From the NCBI RefSeq assembly GCF_002953255.1, contig NZ_CP026498.1:4706003-4754302 (forward strand): 48,300 bases of DNA, in the 5' to 3' direction. The notes beneath the pieces were generated by a model. It was not told where the DNA came from. It did not search any database and saw nothing but the letters and a program-made list of their open reading frames with translations. This DNA is from Streptomyces sp. CB01881. GTDB taxonomy: Bacteria > Actinomycetota > Actinomycetes > Streptomycetales > Streptomycetaceae. The position numbers were made by a program, and so were the translations under genes. Of the stretch, positions 1-7,539 are shown one piece after another (position 1 is the stretch's first letter; each line of letters begins with the position of its first letter).

Positions 1-321
1 CACACCCGCGTTGAGCGGCACGGCAACCACCGGAATAGGGCGGCCCCGCGCACTGCGTCCTCGCTGTGTTATTTCAAAAGGAATCTCCAACCCCAGAAGA
101 ATCTGAGGCCGGGGATGTCAACATATCTGGCGTTGACTTTTGGCACGCTGTTGAGTTCTCAAGGAACGGACACTTCCTTCGGACCGCCTTCCAGCGGGCC
201 CTCCGGGTGCTTCGTTCTTTCGTGTTCCCAGCTTACCAGATGTTTTCCGCTCCGTTTTCCGGAGTTTCATTCATCCGACCCTTGCTGGCCAGGTCCGCTT
301 TTCTGCGGCGACCTCCACATT
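1..321 (-). other. 16S rRNA operon leader (pre-16S region)
   Basis: Read on the minus strand, this has the layout of the untranslated leader upstream of a Streptomyces 16S gene: a CTTGAGAACTC block at about 153-163, a GTCAAC/GTTGAC inverted repeat at 117-137, and a CAGCGAGGACGC block at about 55-66, the order I know from streptomycete rrn leaders. The mature 16S 5-prime end (GAGTTTGATCCTGG) is not inside the window, so the gene should start a few tens of bases beyond the left edge. The leader is AT-richer than its surroundings and has no credible protein-coding gene; the small open frames here are chance. The inverted repeat probably contributes to rRNA processing or antitermination structure (inference). 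Confidence 0.8.
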
Positions 322-360
322 AGCTTATTTCGAGACTTGCTCGAAATTCCCCGCTTTCAC
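222..360 (-). promoter_or_regulatory. rRNA operon promoter region with two TAAGCT -10-like boxes
   Basis: Two copies of the hexamer TAAGCT lie on the minus strand at 235-230 and 327-322. Each has an inverted repeat upstream: 250-264 (CTCCG / 5 nt / CGGAG) and 328-346 (7-bp arms, 5-nt loop, directly abutting the hexamer). Streptomyces rrn operons usually carry several tandem promoters, which fits. I do not see a clean TTGACA -35 for either at 17-18 bp, so exact starts are uncertain. Confidence 0.5.
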
Positions 361-530
361 TGGCCGACGAGAACGCCAACCGACCCAACCGAATGGGCAT
401 CGAGTGAAAGTTAGGACTTGCTGAGTGTGATGGCCGCTCCGGCTGGTCCGCGGCGGCCTCTCGGCCTCTCCGTGCACCTGCCCGCTTCAAGCGACTCGTT
501 CAACACTAGGCCAGCCGGGCGGCCGCGTCA

Positions 531-572
531 AACACCGAGGGCCGGATCTGTCCAGATCCGGCCCTCGGTGTT
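531..572 (-). terminator. tyrS terminator hairpin
   Basis: Perfect 19-bp inverted repeat (531-549 with 554-572) and a 4-nt loop, 40 nt past the tyrS stop. It lacks a clear U-tract, as is common for actinobacterial terminators. It separates tyrS from the downstream rRNA promoters. Confidence 0.85.
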
Positions 573-611
573 CAGAACCGCAGGTCAGCGGTCATGCGGT
601 TTCGGCCACGC

Positions 612-1886
612 TCAGCCGGCCGCGACCAGCTCTGCCGCGGCCAGGTTGCGCTTGCCGCGACGCAGCACGAGCCAGCGGCCGTGCAGCAGGTCGGCCTCGG
701 TGGGCACGGCCTCCTCGTCCGTCACCTTGACGTTGTTGAGGTAGGCGCCACCCTCCTTGATCGTCCGGCGGGCCGCGGAGCGGCTGGGCGCCAAGCCGAC
801 AGCGACCAACAGGTCGACCACGGGCTGGAGTTCGGCGACCTCGGCCTTGGGGACCTCGGCCAGCGAGGCGGCCAGGGTCGGCGCCTCCAGGTCTGCGAGG
901 TCGCCCTGGCCGAACAGTGCCTTCGACGCGGCGACGGCGCGCTCGTACTGATCGGCGCCGTGGACCAGCGTGGTGAGCTCCTCGGCCAGCGCGCGCTGCG
1001 CGAGGCGGGCGGCCGGGCGCTCGGCGGTCTCGCGCTCCAGCTCCTCGATCTCCTCCTTCGAGCGGAAGCTGAAGATCCGCAGGAAGTTGGGAACGTCCCG
1101 GTCATCGGCGTTCAGCCAGAACTGGTAGAAGGCGTACGGGGTGGTCAGCTCGGGGTCGAGCCAGACCGTGCCGGACTCCGTCTTGCCGAACTTGGTGCCG
1201 TCGGCCTTGACGATCAGCGGGGTGGCCAGCGCGTGCACCGACTTGCCGTCCGCCTTGCGGATGAGGTCCGTGCCGGCGGTGAGGTTGCCCCACTGGTCGC
1301 TGCCGCCGGTCTGCAGGGCGCAGCCGTAGCGGCGGTTCAGCTCCAGGTAGTCCATGCCCTGGAGGATCTGGTAGCTGAACTCGGTGTAGCTGATGCCCGC
1401 GTCGGAGTTGAGCCGCCGGGCGACGGCCTCCTTGGCGATCATGTTGTTGACGCGGAAGTACTTGCCCACGTCGCGCAGCAGGCTGATAGCCGACATCCCG
1501 GAGGTCCAGTCCAGGTTGTTGACCATGCGCGCGGCGTAGGGGCCCTCGAAGTCGAGGAAGCGCGAGATCTGGCCACGCAGGCGCTCGACCCAGCCGGCCA
1601 CCGTCTCGGGGTCGTTGAGCACGCGCTCGGCGGTGGGCTTCGGGTCGCCGATCAGGCCGGTGGCGCCGCCGACCAGGCCGAGCGGGAGGTTCCCCGCCTG
1701 CTGGATGCGGCGCATGGTCAGGATCTGCACCAGGTTCCCGAGGTGCAGGCTGGGGGCCGTCGGGTCGAAGCCGCAATAGAACGTGACCGGGCCGTCCGCG
1801 AACGCCTTGCGCAGTGCGTCCTCGTCAGTGGAAAGGGCGATCAGCCCGCGCCACTGCAGCTCGTCGACGATGTCCGTCACGGTCAC
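612..1886 (-). CDS. tyrS: Tyrosyl-tRNA synthetase
   Basis: Charges tRNA-Tyr with tyrosine in the cytoplasm; class I aminoacyl-tRNA synthetase, TyrS group. 424 aa, the usual bacterial length. The HIGH-type motif is HLGN at residues 48-51 within [12 protein letters not shown]; the KMSKS loop is KFGKT at 232-236; the tyrosine-pocket segments GGSDQWGN (194-201) and [14 protein letters not shown] are present. The C-terminal ~70 residues form an S4-like RNA-binding domain. The GTG start at 1886 is preceded by GAAGGAG at good spacing. A TAGGCT -10-like hexamer lies at 1972-1967, giving a leader of roughly 75-80 nt. No T-box or other riboswitch is visible in that leader. The gene is monocistronic and closed by the strong hairpin at 531-572, immediately before the rRNA operon. 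Confidence 0.97.
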   Translation of the reverse strand: MTVTDIVDELQWRGLIALSTDEDALRKAFADGPVTFYCGFDPTAPSLHLGNLVQILTMRRIQQAGNLPLGLVGGATGLIGDPKPTAERVLNDPETVAGWVERLRGQISRFLDFEGPYAARMVNNLDWTSGMSAISLLRDVGKYFRVNNMIAKEAVARRLNSDAGISYTEFSYQILQGMDYLELNRRYGCALQTGGSDQWGNLTAGTDLIRKADGKSVHALATPLIVKADGTKFGKTESGTVWLDPELTTPYAFYQFWLNADDRDVPNFLRIFSFRSKEEIEELERETAERPAARLAQRALAEELTTLVHGADQYERAVAASKALFGQGDLADLEAPTLAASLAEVPKAEVAELQPVVDLLVAVGLAPSRSAARRTIKEGGAYLNNVKVTDEEAVPTEADLLHGRWLVLRRGKRNLAAAELVAAG

Positions 1887-2173
1887 GCTTCTCCTTCGGT
1901 CGGGCGTCCGCCCGGTGCGGGCCCGGTTCGGTCGGGCCCCGGTGCGGAACGGCTCCAGCGTTGTAGAGCCTACGCGGTCCCGGCCAGCGGGTTTTCGCCG
2001 AGGCGGCCCGCGGGGAGGGTGCCGGCGCCCGCCACGCCCCTGTCCGACACCGGAAATTCCGTTGTTCGTCGGCCCCGGGCCCCTTCAGAGTGGTTCCACC
2101 GCCGTGCGGCGGCAGTGACGTGTGTGGAGACGGTCGTGCCGCCGTGGCACGCCTCTGGAAAGGGTGGGCCGAG
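1887..2173. promoter_or_regulatory. Divergent intergenic region tyrS / HNH gene
   Basis: A 287-bp non-coding stretch between divergent genes. It holds the likely tyrS -10 (TAGGCT, minus strand 1972-1967). I see no convincing promoter pair for the HNH gene; the purine-rich AAAGGG around 2158-2163 is its probable ribosome-binding site. Open frames through this stretch are shadows. Confidence 0.5.
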
Positions 2174-2701
2174 GTGCGCAGCACGCTGGTTCTGAACGCA
2201 AGCTACGAGCCCCTGACGACGGTGTCCCTCCAGCGTGCCGTGGTCCTGGTGCTCCAGGACAAGGCCGTGGTGGAGCAGGCCCACCCGCTGCGGAGCGTCC
2301 GCGGGACGGGCATCACCGTCCCGGTGCCCCGGGTGATCAGACTGCAACGGTACGTACGGGTGCCGTTCCGACAACAGGCTCCGTGGTCGCGTCGTGGCGT
2401 GCTGGTCCGGGACCAGCACCTGTGCGCCTACTGCGGCCGCCGGGCAACCACCGTGGACCACCTGCAGCCCCGGTCGCGCGGAGGGGTGGACAGCTGGATG
2501 AACACCGTGGCCGCCTGTGCCGAGGACAACCAGCGCAAGGCCGACCGGACGCCGGAGCAGGCCGGGATGAAGCTGCTGCGGAAGCCCTTCGTACCGACGC
2601 CGCAGGCCACCCTCATGATGGCCCTGGGCCTGCGCGGCTCGGACGTCCGTGAGCTGGCCGAGTGGCTGCCGACGGTGGCGCCGACGCCCTCCGCCGCGTA
2701 G
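2174..2701 (+). CDS. HNH endonuclease family protein
   Basis: A 175-aa protein with an HNH nuclease domain in its C-terminal half: C84-x2-C87, then VDH (His96), Asn110 and Cys115. The usual last CxxC is degenerate here: C115-A-E-D replaces C-x-x-C, so one zinc ligand may be replaced by Asp118. The N-terminus (TLVLNASYEPLTTVSLQRA) is the conserved opening of a widespread actinobacterial HNH family of unknown biological role, possibly DNA repair or nicking (family knowledge). I chose the GTG at 2174 because that conserved opening begins there and AAAGGG lies upstream; an in-frame start at 2090 would add 28 residues resembling nothing. It is convergent with the PQQ-propeller gene; a short GC palindrome (2705-2718) lies between. 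Confidence 0.85.
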   Translation: MRSTLVLNASYEPLTTVSLQRAVVLVLQDKAVVEQAHPLRSVRGTGITVPVPRVIRLQRYVRVPFRQQAPWSRRGVLVRDQHLCAYCGRRATTVDHLQPRSRGGVDSWMNTVAACAEDNQRKADRTPEQAGMKLLRKPFVPTPQATLMMALGLRGSDVRELAEWLPTVAPTPSAA

Positions 2702-2752
2702 CCGGGCCGGGCCCGGCCGGGAGCGGAGCCGCCGACAGCCCTCGGCCCGCGC

Positions 2753-4726
2753 TCAGCCCTTGGCCTGGTACCCGGCCGCCGTGCCGAAGGTGGCCGCGTG
2801 CTCGGGCACCGCGACGACCTGGCCGCCGCCGATCAGCACCCGGCCGGAGACCAGGAGCGAGCCGGTGCCGGCCGGGAAGTTGCCGCCGACCGCCTCCTGG
2901 CCGTTCGCCAGGGCGAAGCGGCTGAGGTGGGCCGGCTGGTCACGGCGTTCGTCGGCGGCGAGCACCAGCGCGCCGCCGTCGACGCCGACCGCCCGGACGA
3001 CGCCCTTCTCGCCGGCAGCCGTCTTCCAGCGCTGCCGGCCGGTGTCCAGGTCGTAGCCGACGACGGAGACCGCGCCGCCACCGCTCGCCGGTGCCAGCGT
3101 GGTGACCATCGTCCGGTCCTGGAAGAAGACGTCGGGAGTGGCCGAGAACGTACCGTGCGCGACGTCCAGCCGGCCCTCCCCCGCCCTTACGGGGATCTCG
3201 GCGGCCGGGTCACCGGTCGGGCCCCAGGCGAACACCTTGTCGCCCTCGGGCTTCTCGCCGGTGGTGAGGACGACGGACGGCTCGGCGGAGAGCACCGTCA
3301 CCGTCTTCGGCTGGTTGTTCAGGCCCCGCCACCAGCTCACCTTGCCGTCGGCGGTGCCGATCGAGACGGCCTGGTCGACGGGGGTGGAGTCCGCGCAGGA
3401 GCTGGCGACCATGACGGTCTTGCCCGCGACACCGCCGGAGAGCGTGCAGAACTTGCCCTGGCCGGTGTACTGCCAGACGTCCTTGCCGTCGGCGGACTCC
3501 CAGGCGACGGCGCGGTCGTCGCCGACCGCGATCACCTTGTCGTCGGTGACGCCGACGTGGGCGTTGTAGGTGCCCTTGGCGTCGGAGACGGTCTTGGTCC
3601 AGGCATTCTTGCCGGTCTTGGTGTCGACGGCGGCCACCAGTGTGCACGGGCTCTTCGGGTCCGCCTGGGTGCGGAACAGGGCGGCGCCGAGGCCGGCCTG
3701 GTTGACGCTCGGCGAGAGGCCGCAGGGGACGGCGCCGGCGGCCGGCGGCTCGACCGACCAGGTCGGCTTGCCGTCCGTACGGTCGTAGGCGTGGACGCCG
3801 GTCGCGTCCGCGCGCACCACGGCGTCGGCCAGCGCCCAGCTGCCGACCAGGGTGTCGTCGGCGCCCGGCTGGAGCGCGGCGGCGGGCTGGGCGGACCAGG
3901 CCTTGGCGTGGGCGACGGCGAAGCCGGGCTCACCGCCGGCGTTGTCGGCGGAGGCGCTGCCGCCACCCTCGACACCGACCATCAGTGCGGCTACCACCAG
4001 CACGCCGAGTGCGGCGACACCGGCGCCGGCGCGGATCGTCAGGGCGCGGCGGCTGGGCGCGTGCTCGGCGGAGACCACCGCGTCGGCGGCGGCCCGGGCC
4101 TTTGCCGCGAGCCCGCTCCGCGCGGACCCGTCCCCGTCGCGACCGGCGTTGCCGTCACGCCCGCCGGTGTTCGCGTCGCCGTCGCCGTTCCCGGCGGGAG
4201 CGCCGCCCCGGCGCCCGGACGAACGGCGGGCAGGCGGTTCCGTCCCTGCGACGGGTGCGACCGGTTCGGGTGCCGGGTCGCGGTCCGGCTCCCGGTCCGG
4301 CTCGGGATCGAGCTGCACGTACCCGTCGGCGGAGTACGCGGCGCCCACCGGGGCGTACAACTCCTCACCGGCCGACTGCTGCGGGACGGCGTACGGGGCG
4401 TACTGCTGCTGCTCGTGCTCGGCGTACTGGTAGTACGGCTGGTACTGCCCGCCCGGGTAGCCGCTGCCCTGGGCGTACCCGGTCTCCCCGTACCCGGCCT
4501 GGCCGTGGCCGCTCTCCCCATAGCCGCTCTGGCCGTAGTCGCTCCGGGCATGACCGGTCTGGTCGTAGCCCTGGGCGTCGTGCCCGCTGCCGGTACCGGT
4601 GGCGGATCCGTACCCGTGGGCGACCTGCCACTGCTGCTGCCCCGGGTACCCGGCCGGCCACTCCTGCTGTGCCTGCTGCGGGTACCACGGCTGCTGCTGG
4701 GCGTCTCCGAGGGGATCCTGAGCCAT
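2753..4726 (-). CDS. Membrane-anchored PQQ-like beta-propeller protein with low-complexity N-terminus
   Basis: A 657-aa protein in three parts. Residues 1-125 are Gln/Gly/Tyr/Pro-rich with GYG-type repeats (GYGQSGYGESGHGQAGYG at ~63-80). Residues 126-225 are charged and Ala/Gly-rich. A single transmembrane helix spans about 233-252, and an outer region of ~400 residues has repeated blades such as AVDTKTGKNAWTKTV and YDLDTGRQRWKTAAG, typical of PQQ-binding-like (BamB/quinoprotein-like) propellers. Predicted topology: disordered tail in the cytoplasm, propeller outside. No catalytic residues are recognisable; a sensing or scaffold role at the envelope is inference. The ATG at 4726 has GGGAGG upstream. 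It appears to be transcribed alone. Confidence 0.75.
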   Translation of the reverse strand: MAQDPLGDAQQQPWYPQQAQQEWPAGYPGQQQWQVAHGYGSATGTGSGHDAQGYDQTGHARSDYGQSGYGESGHGQAGYGETGYAQGSGYPGGQYQPYYQYAEHEQQQYAPYAVPQQSAGEELYAPVGAAYSADGYVQLDPEPDREPDRDPAPEPVAPVAGTEPPARRSSGRRGGAPAGNGDGDANTGGRDGNAGRDGDGSARSGLAAKARAAADAVVSAEHAPSRRALTIRAGAGVAALGVLVVAALMVGVEGGGSASADNAGGEPGFAVAHAKAWSAQPAAALQPGADDTLVGSWALADAVVRADATGVHAYDRTDGKPTWSVEPPAAGAVPCGLSPSVNQAGLGAALFRTQADPKSPCTLVAAVDTKTGKNAWTKTVSDAKGTYNAHVGVTDDKVIAVGDDRAVAWESADGKDVWQYTGQGKFCTLSGGVAGKTVMVASSCADSTPVDQAVSIGTADGKVSWWRGLNNQPKTVTVLSAEPSVVLTTGEKPEGDKVFAWGPTGDPAAEIPVRAGEGRLDVAHGTFSATPDVFFQDRTMVTTLAPASGGGAVSVVGYDLDTGRQRWKTAAGEKGVVRAVGVDGGALVLAADERRDQPAHLSRFALANGQEAVGGNFPAGTGSLLVSGRVLIGGGQVVAVPEHAATFGTAAGYQAKG

Positions 4727-4853
4727 CCGTTCCGTCCCTCCCGACCGCCAGCAGTGCGGCAGTCAGCATCTCACGCCGCTCCGGGAGCCTCCCGGGTGCC
4801 CCGGAACGCCCCCTTCCGACCTCGACGCGGACGCGGCACGGGGTGAACGCCGC

Positions 4854-5159
4854 TCAGTCGGTCTCGGCGCTCAACGCGGTGTCGATCCGGGCGGCGAGGG
4901 TGAGGTCGAGGGCGGTGAGACCGCCGGCGCTGTGGGTGGAGAGGGCGAAGCGGAGGGTGCGCCAGCGGATGTCGATGTCGGGGTGGTGGTCCAGCGCCTC
5001 GGCCTGCTCGGCGACCGCGACGACGACCCGGATCGCCGCCGGGAAGTCCCGGGCGTCGGCGGTGCGGACGATGGTGTCTCCGCCCTCGCGGGTCCATTGC
5101 GGCAGGCCGGCCAGCGCGGCCGTGATCTCGTCCTCGGTCAGGCGTGCTCTGCTGCTCAT
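4854..5159 (-). CDS. Pterin-4a-carbinolamine dehydratase family protein
   Basis: A 101-aa protein matching the PCD/DCoH (PhhB) fold family, which dehydrates 4a-hydroxytetrahydropterin during cofactor recycling. The family signature is seen: the W22 region (LPQWTREGG), AEALDHHPDIDIRW (His58, His59, Pro60 with the downstream Trp66) and a later STHSAGGLTALD motif. Length is normal for the family. The ATG at 5159 follows GGGAGCGG. An aromatic amino acid hydroxylase partner is not in this window, so its substrate context is unknown; in actinomycetes the protein is often orphan and could have a moonlighting role. Followed 74 bp upstream by the DUF1272 micro-ORF on the same strand, so possibly co-transcribed. 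Confidence 0.85.
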   Translation of the reverse strand: MSSRARLTEDEITAALAGLPQWTREGGDTIVRTADARDFPAAIRVVVAVAEQAEALDHHPDIDIRWRTLRFALSTHSAGGLTALDLTLAARIDTALSAETD

Positions 5160-5233
5160 CGGACCGCTCCCGTGCGTCGGGTGAAAGCCTGGCCGGAGGT
5201 CAGGGTGAGCCAGGCGGAGGTCAGGGTGGGGCG

Positions 5234-5410
5234 TCAGGTCTTCCGGCGCGGACGGGGCACCAGCTCGCCGCTGCAGTTCGGGCAGGTGGCGGCCATCGCC
5301 CCGGTGCAGTCCGCGCAGAAGCTGCACTCGAAGGAGCATATGAAGGCGGGGCCGTCCACGGCGAGCGACACCTCGCAACGCTCGCAGGTGTCGCGCATCT
5401 CCAGCGCCAT
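5234..5410 (-). CDS. DUF1272-type zinc-ribbon small protein
   Basis: A 58-aa protein too small to stand out by length, but its translation is clearly ordered: starts MALEMRDTCERCEVSL, with eight cysteines at positions 9, 12, 25, 29, 32, 35, 43 and 46 in CxxC pairs (CERC, CSFEC, CADC, CPNC), then a basic tail RPRRKT. This is the pattern of DUF1272, a small treble-clef/zinc-ribbon family whose function is unknown. Two structural zinc sites are likely. The ATG at 5410 is followed by an uninterrupted frame to TGA at 5236-5234. It lies 34 bp downstream of the TauE-type transporter on the same strand, so it is probably co-transcribed with it. Confidence 0.85.
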   Translation of the reverse strand: MALEMRDTCERCEVSLAVDGPAFICSFECSFCADCTGAMAATCPNCSGELVPRPRRKT

Positions 5411-5444
5411 GACGTCCCCCAGGGTGAGAAGAGCTGATGAATGA

Positions 5445-6203
5445 TCAGCTGACGAGCAGCTTGGTGACAGCCGCCAGGCCGACCACCACGATGATCCCGC
5501 GCAGCGCCGGCGCCGGCAGCCTGCGGCCGACCTTGGCGCCGAGCAGACCGCCGCAGAGCGAGCCGACGGCGATCAGGCCCGCGGCGGCCCAGTTGACGGT
5601 CGAGGTGAAGAGGAAGAAGACCGCGGCGACACCGTTGACGATCATCGCCAGGGCGTTCTTGACGGCGTTGATCCGCTGGAGGTCCTCCTGGAGCAGCATG
5701 CCCATCAGCGCCATCAGCAGGACGCCCTGGGCCGCGCCGAAGTAGCCGCCGTAGATGCCGGTCAGGAAGACCCCGCCGAGCAGCACCAGGCCGCCGTCCG
5801 GGTCTCCCCCGGGCCTGCGGCGGGCGGCGACCGCCTTGGCCACCCGCGGCTGGATCACCACCAGGACGAGGGCCAGCAGGATCAGCACCGGCACGATCGC
5901 GTCGAACGCCGAGCTCGGCAGCTCGATCAGCAGCACCGCACCGACCAGACCACCGAGCAGCGAGGCGGAGCCGAGGCGCAGCAGCCGCCGGCCCTGGTCG
6001 GCCAGCTCCCGGCGGTAGCCGATCACGCCGCTGAGTGAACCGGGCACCAGGCCGAAGGAGTTGGAGACGTTGGCGGTGACCGGCGGGATGCCGATGGCGA
6101 GCAGGACGGGGAAGGTGATCAGGGTTCCGGAGCCGACGATCACGTTGATCATCCCGGCTCCGGCGCCCGCCACCAGGACGGCGATCGCCTCCCAGAGCGT
6201 CAT
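5445..6203 (-). CDS. TSUP (TauE/SafE) family sulfite exporter-like membrane protein
   Basis: A 252-aa inner-membrane protein with about eight hydrophobic helices. It carries the two related TSUP half-repeats: N-terminal GAGAGMINVIVGSGTLITFPVLL / TANVSNSFGLVPGSLSGV and C-terminal GIYGGYFGAAQGVLLMALMG / INAVKNALAMIVNGVAAVFF. TSUP members move small sulfur-containing or organic anions (sulfite, sulfoacetate and others); the substrate here cannot be read. Length is typical. The ATG at 6203 is preceded by GAGAGGTGACC. Its untranslated upstream region contains a 10-bp tandem repeat (6221-6270). Downstream lies the DUF1272 micro-ORF, probably in the same transcript. Confidence 0.88.
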   Translation of the reverse strand: MTLWEAIAVLVAGAGAGMINVIVGSGTLITFPVLLAIGIPPVTANVSNSFGLVPGSLSGVIGYRRELADQGRRLLRLGSASLLGGLVGAVLLIELPSSAFDAIVPVLILLALVLVVIQPRVAKAVAARRRPGGDPDGGLVLLGGVFLTGIYGGYFGAAQGVLLMALMGMLLQEDLQRINAVKNALAMIVNGVAAVFFLFTSTVNWAAAGLIAVGSLCGGLLGAKVGRRLPAPALRGIIVVVGLAAVTKLLVS

Positions 6204-6220
6204 GGGTCACCTCTCCTCTC

Positions 6221-6270
6221 GGTCCTGTCCCGTCCGGTCCTGTCCGGCCCTGTCCGGTCCTGTCCGGTCC
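6221..6270. repeat. 10-bp tandem repeat, about 5 units (TGTCCGGTCC-like)
   Basis: Units in perfect 10-nt register: CGTCCGGTCC (6231), TGTCCGGCCC (6241), TGTCCGGTCC (6251) and TGTCCGGTCC (6261), with a partial unit before. It sits 18-67 bp upstream of the TauE-type gene start, in its promoter/leader. Confidence 0.9.
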
Positions 6271-6354
6271 TCGCGGTCCCGTCCGGGGCGATCATGCCGG
6301 ACGGGGGCCGGGCCTACCAGAGCCGCCCATGATTCGGGATGCACAACACACCCC

Positions 6355-6403
6355 TGGAAGGCCGGAAACGGCCGGAAACAGCCGGGAACGGCCGGGAACG
6401 GCC
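6355..6403. repeat. 10-bp tandem repeat, about 4.9 units (GGAAACGGCC-like)
   Basis: Units GGAAACGGCC (6364), GGAAACAGCC (6374), GGGAACGGCC (6384) and GGGAACGGCC (6394), preceded by a 9-nt partial unit (6355-6363). It is distinct from, but the same period as, the 6221-6270 array and abuts the SPFH-gene terminator hairpin. Confidence 0.9.
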
Positions 6404-6442
6404 GAGGGCCCGCCTCCCGTACGGAACGGGGGCGGGCCCTCG
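6403..6442 (-). terminator. Terminator of nfeD-SPFH operon
   Basis: Long hairpin with 12-bp outer arms (6403-6414 with 6431-6442) and a further 5-bp inner stem (6416-6420 with 6426-6430), about 40 nt beyond the SPFH stop. Confidence 0.85.
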
Positions 6443-6482
6443 GCGCGCGGTGGCCCGGCCACTCGGCCGGCCGGTCAGCCGG

Positions 6483-7529
6483 TCACTCGGGGTCGATCTT
6501 GCGGTACTCGCGGGCCGGGTCGACCCGGGGGCGGGCGGCGCCCTTGGTGTCGGTGTCGAGCGGGCGCGGGCCGGCCGCCGGGTCCAGCGGGACCTGGGTG
6601 GCGGCCGGGGACGGCACGCTGGGCGCGGCGACCGCGCCGCCGTTCGCACCACCGTTGCCGGCCAGGCCGGTGAACGCGCCGCCGAGGCCCTTGAGGGCGT
6701 CGCCGACCTCGCTCGGGATGATCCACAGCTTGTTGGAGTCGCCCTTGGCAAGCTCGGGCAGGGTCTGCAGGTACTGGTAGGCGAGCAGCTTCTGGTCGGC
6801 GTCGCCGTCGTGGATCGCCTCGAAGACCGTCCGGATCGCGGCCGCCTCACCGTCCGCGCGCAGCACCGCGGCCTGGGCCTCACCCTCGGCCTTGAGCACC
6901 TCGGCCTGCTTCTCACCCTCGGCCCGCAGGATCTGGGCCTGCCGGGAGCCCTCGGCGGTGAGGATCGCGGCGCGCTTGTCACGGTCGGCGCGCATCTGCT
7001 TCTCCATCGAGTCCTGGATGGAGGTCGGCGGCTCGATCGCCTTCAGCTCGACGCGGTTGACGCGGATGCCCCACTTGCCGGTGGCCTCGTCCAGGACGCC
7101 GCGCAGGCCGGCGTTGATGACCTCACGGGAGGTCAGGGTGGATTCGAGGTCCATCGAGCCGATGATGTTGCGCAGCGTGGTGACGGTGAGCTGCTCGATG
7201 GCCTGGATGTAGCTGGCGACCTCGTAGGTGGCGGCCCGCGGGTCGGTCACCTGGTAGTAGATCACCGTGTCGATGTTGACGACCAGGTTGTCCTGGGTGA
7301 TCACCGGCTGCGGCGGGAAGGGCACGACCTGCTCGCGCAGGTCGATCCGGTTGCGGACCCGGTCGATGAACGGGACGACGATGTTCAGGCCGGCGTTGAG
7401 CGTCCGGGTGTAGCGGCCGAAGCGCTCCACGATCGCGGCGCTGGCCTGCGGGATGACCTGAATCGTCTTGATCAGCGCGATGAATGCCACCACGACCAGG
7501 ACGACCAGGACGATAAGGACGGGTTCCAC
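6483..7529 (-). CDS. SPFH/Band 7 (stomatin-like) membrane protein
   Basis: A 348-aa protein. N-terminal transmembrane helix (residues ~2-22, VEPVLIVLVVLVVVAFIAL), then the SPFH domain: IVPQASAAIVERFGRY-type opening, VVPFIDRVRNRIDLREQ, ASYIQAIEQLTVTTLRNIIGSMDLESTLTSR. A coiled, Ala/Glu-rich region with repeated KAEGEKQAEVL-like heptads follows, then a short Pro/Ala tail. Proteins of this QmcA/stomatin type form membrane scaffolds. The start is GTG at 7529, preceded by GGGGAG; the longer in-frame start at 7607 would overlap the upstream gene. It lies 10 bp after nfeD, forming the classic NfeD-SPFH operon in which the two products interact (family knowledge). Confidence 0.9.
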   Translation of the reverse strand: MEPVLIVLVVLVVVAFIALIKTIQVIPQASAAIVERFGRYTRTLNAGLNIVVPFIDRVRNRIDLREQVVPFPPQPVITQDNLVVNIDTVIYYQVTDPRAATYEVASYIQAIEQLTVTTLRNIIGSMDLESTLTSREVINAGLRGVLDEATGKWGIRVNRVELKAIEPPTSIQDSMEKQMRADRDKRAAILTAEGSRQAQILRAEGEKQAEVLKAEGEAQAAVLRADGEAAAIRTVFEAIHDGDADQKLLAYQYLQTLPELAKGDSNKLWIIPSEVGDALKGLGGAFTGLAGNGGANGGAVAAPSVPSPAATQVPLDPAAGPRPLDTDTKGAARPRVDPAREYRKIDPE

Positions 7530-7539
7530 GGACTCTCCC

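Noticed and set aside
1..323. Small open frames in the first 400 bases
   Set aside because: They lie in the 16S leader, antisense to it, with no coding character.
1887..1970. Possible T-box riboswitch before tyrS
   Set aside because: The leader is about 75-80 nt, has no specifier-loop or antiterminator T-box sequence (TGGN motif in context).
594..2195. Plus-strand open frame of 533 codons opposite tyrS
   Set aside because: Shadow of tyrS; composition is that of the complement.
2174..2701. HNH gene as a homing endonuclease of an intron or mobile element
   Set aside because: Stand-alone gene without flanking repeats or split host gene, with the conserved N-terminus of a chromosomal family.
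6221..6403. Short repeats considered as a CRISPR array
   Set aside because: Ten-bp units are contiguous with no spacers; simple tandem repeats.
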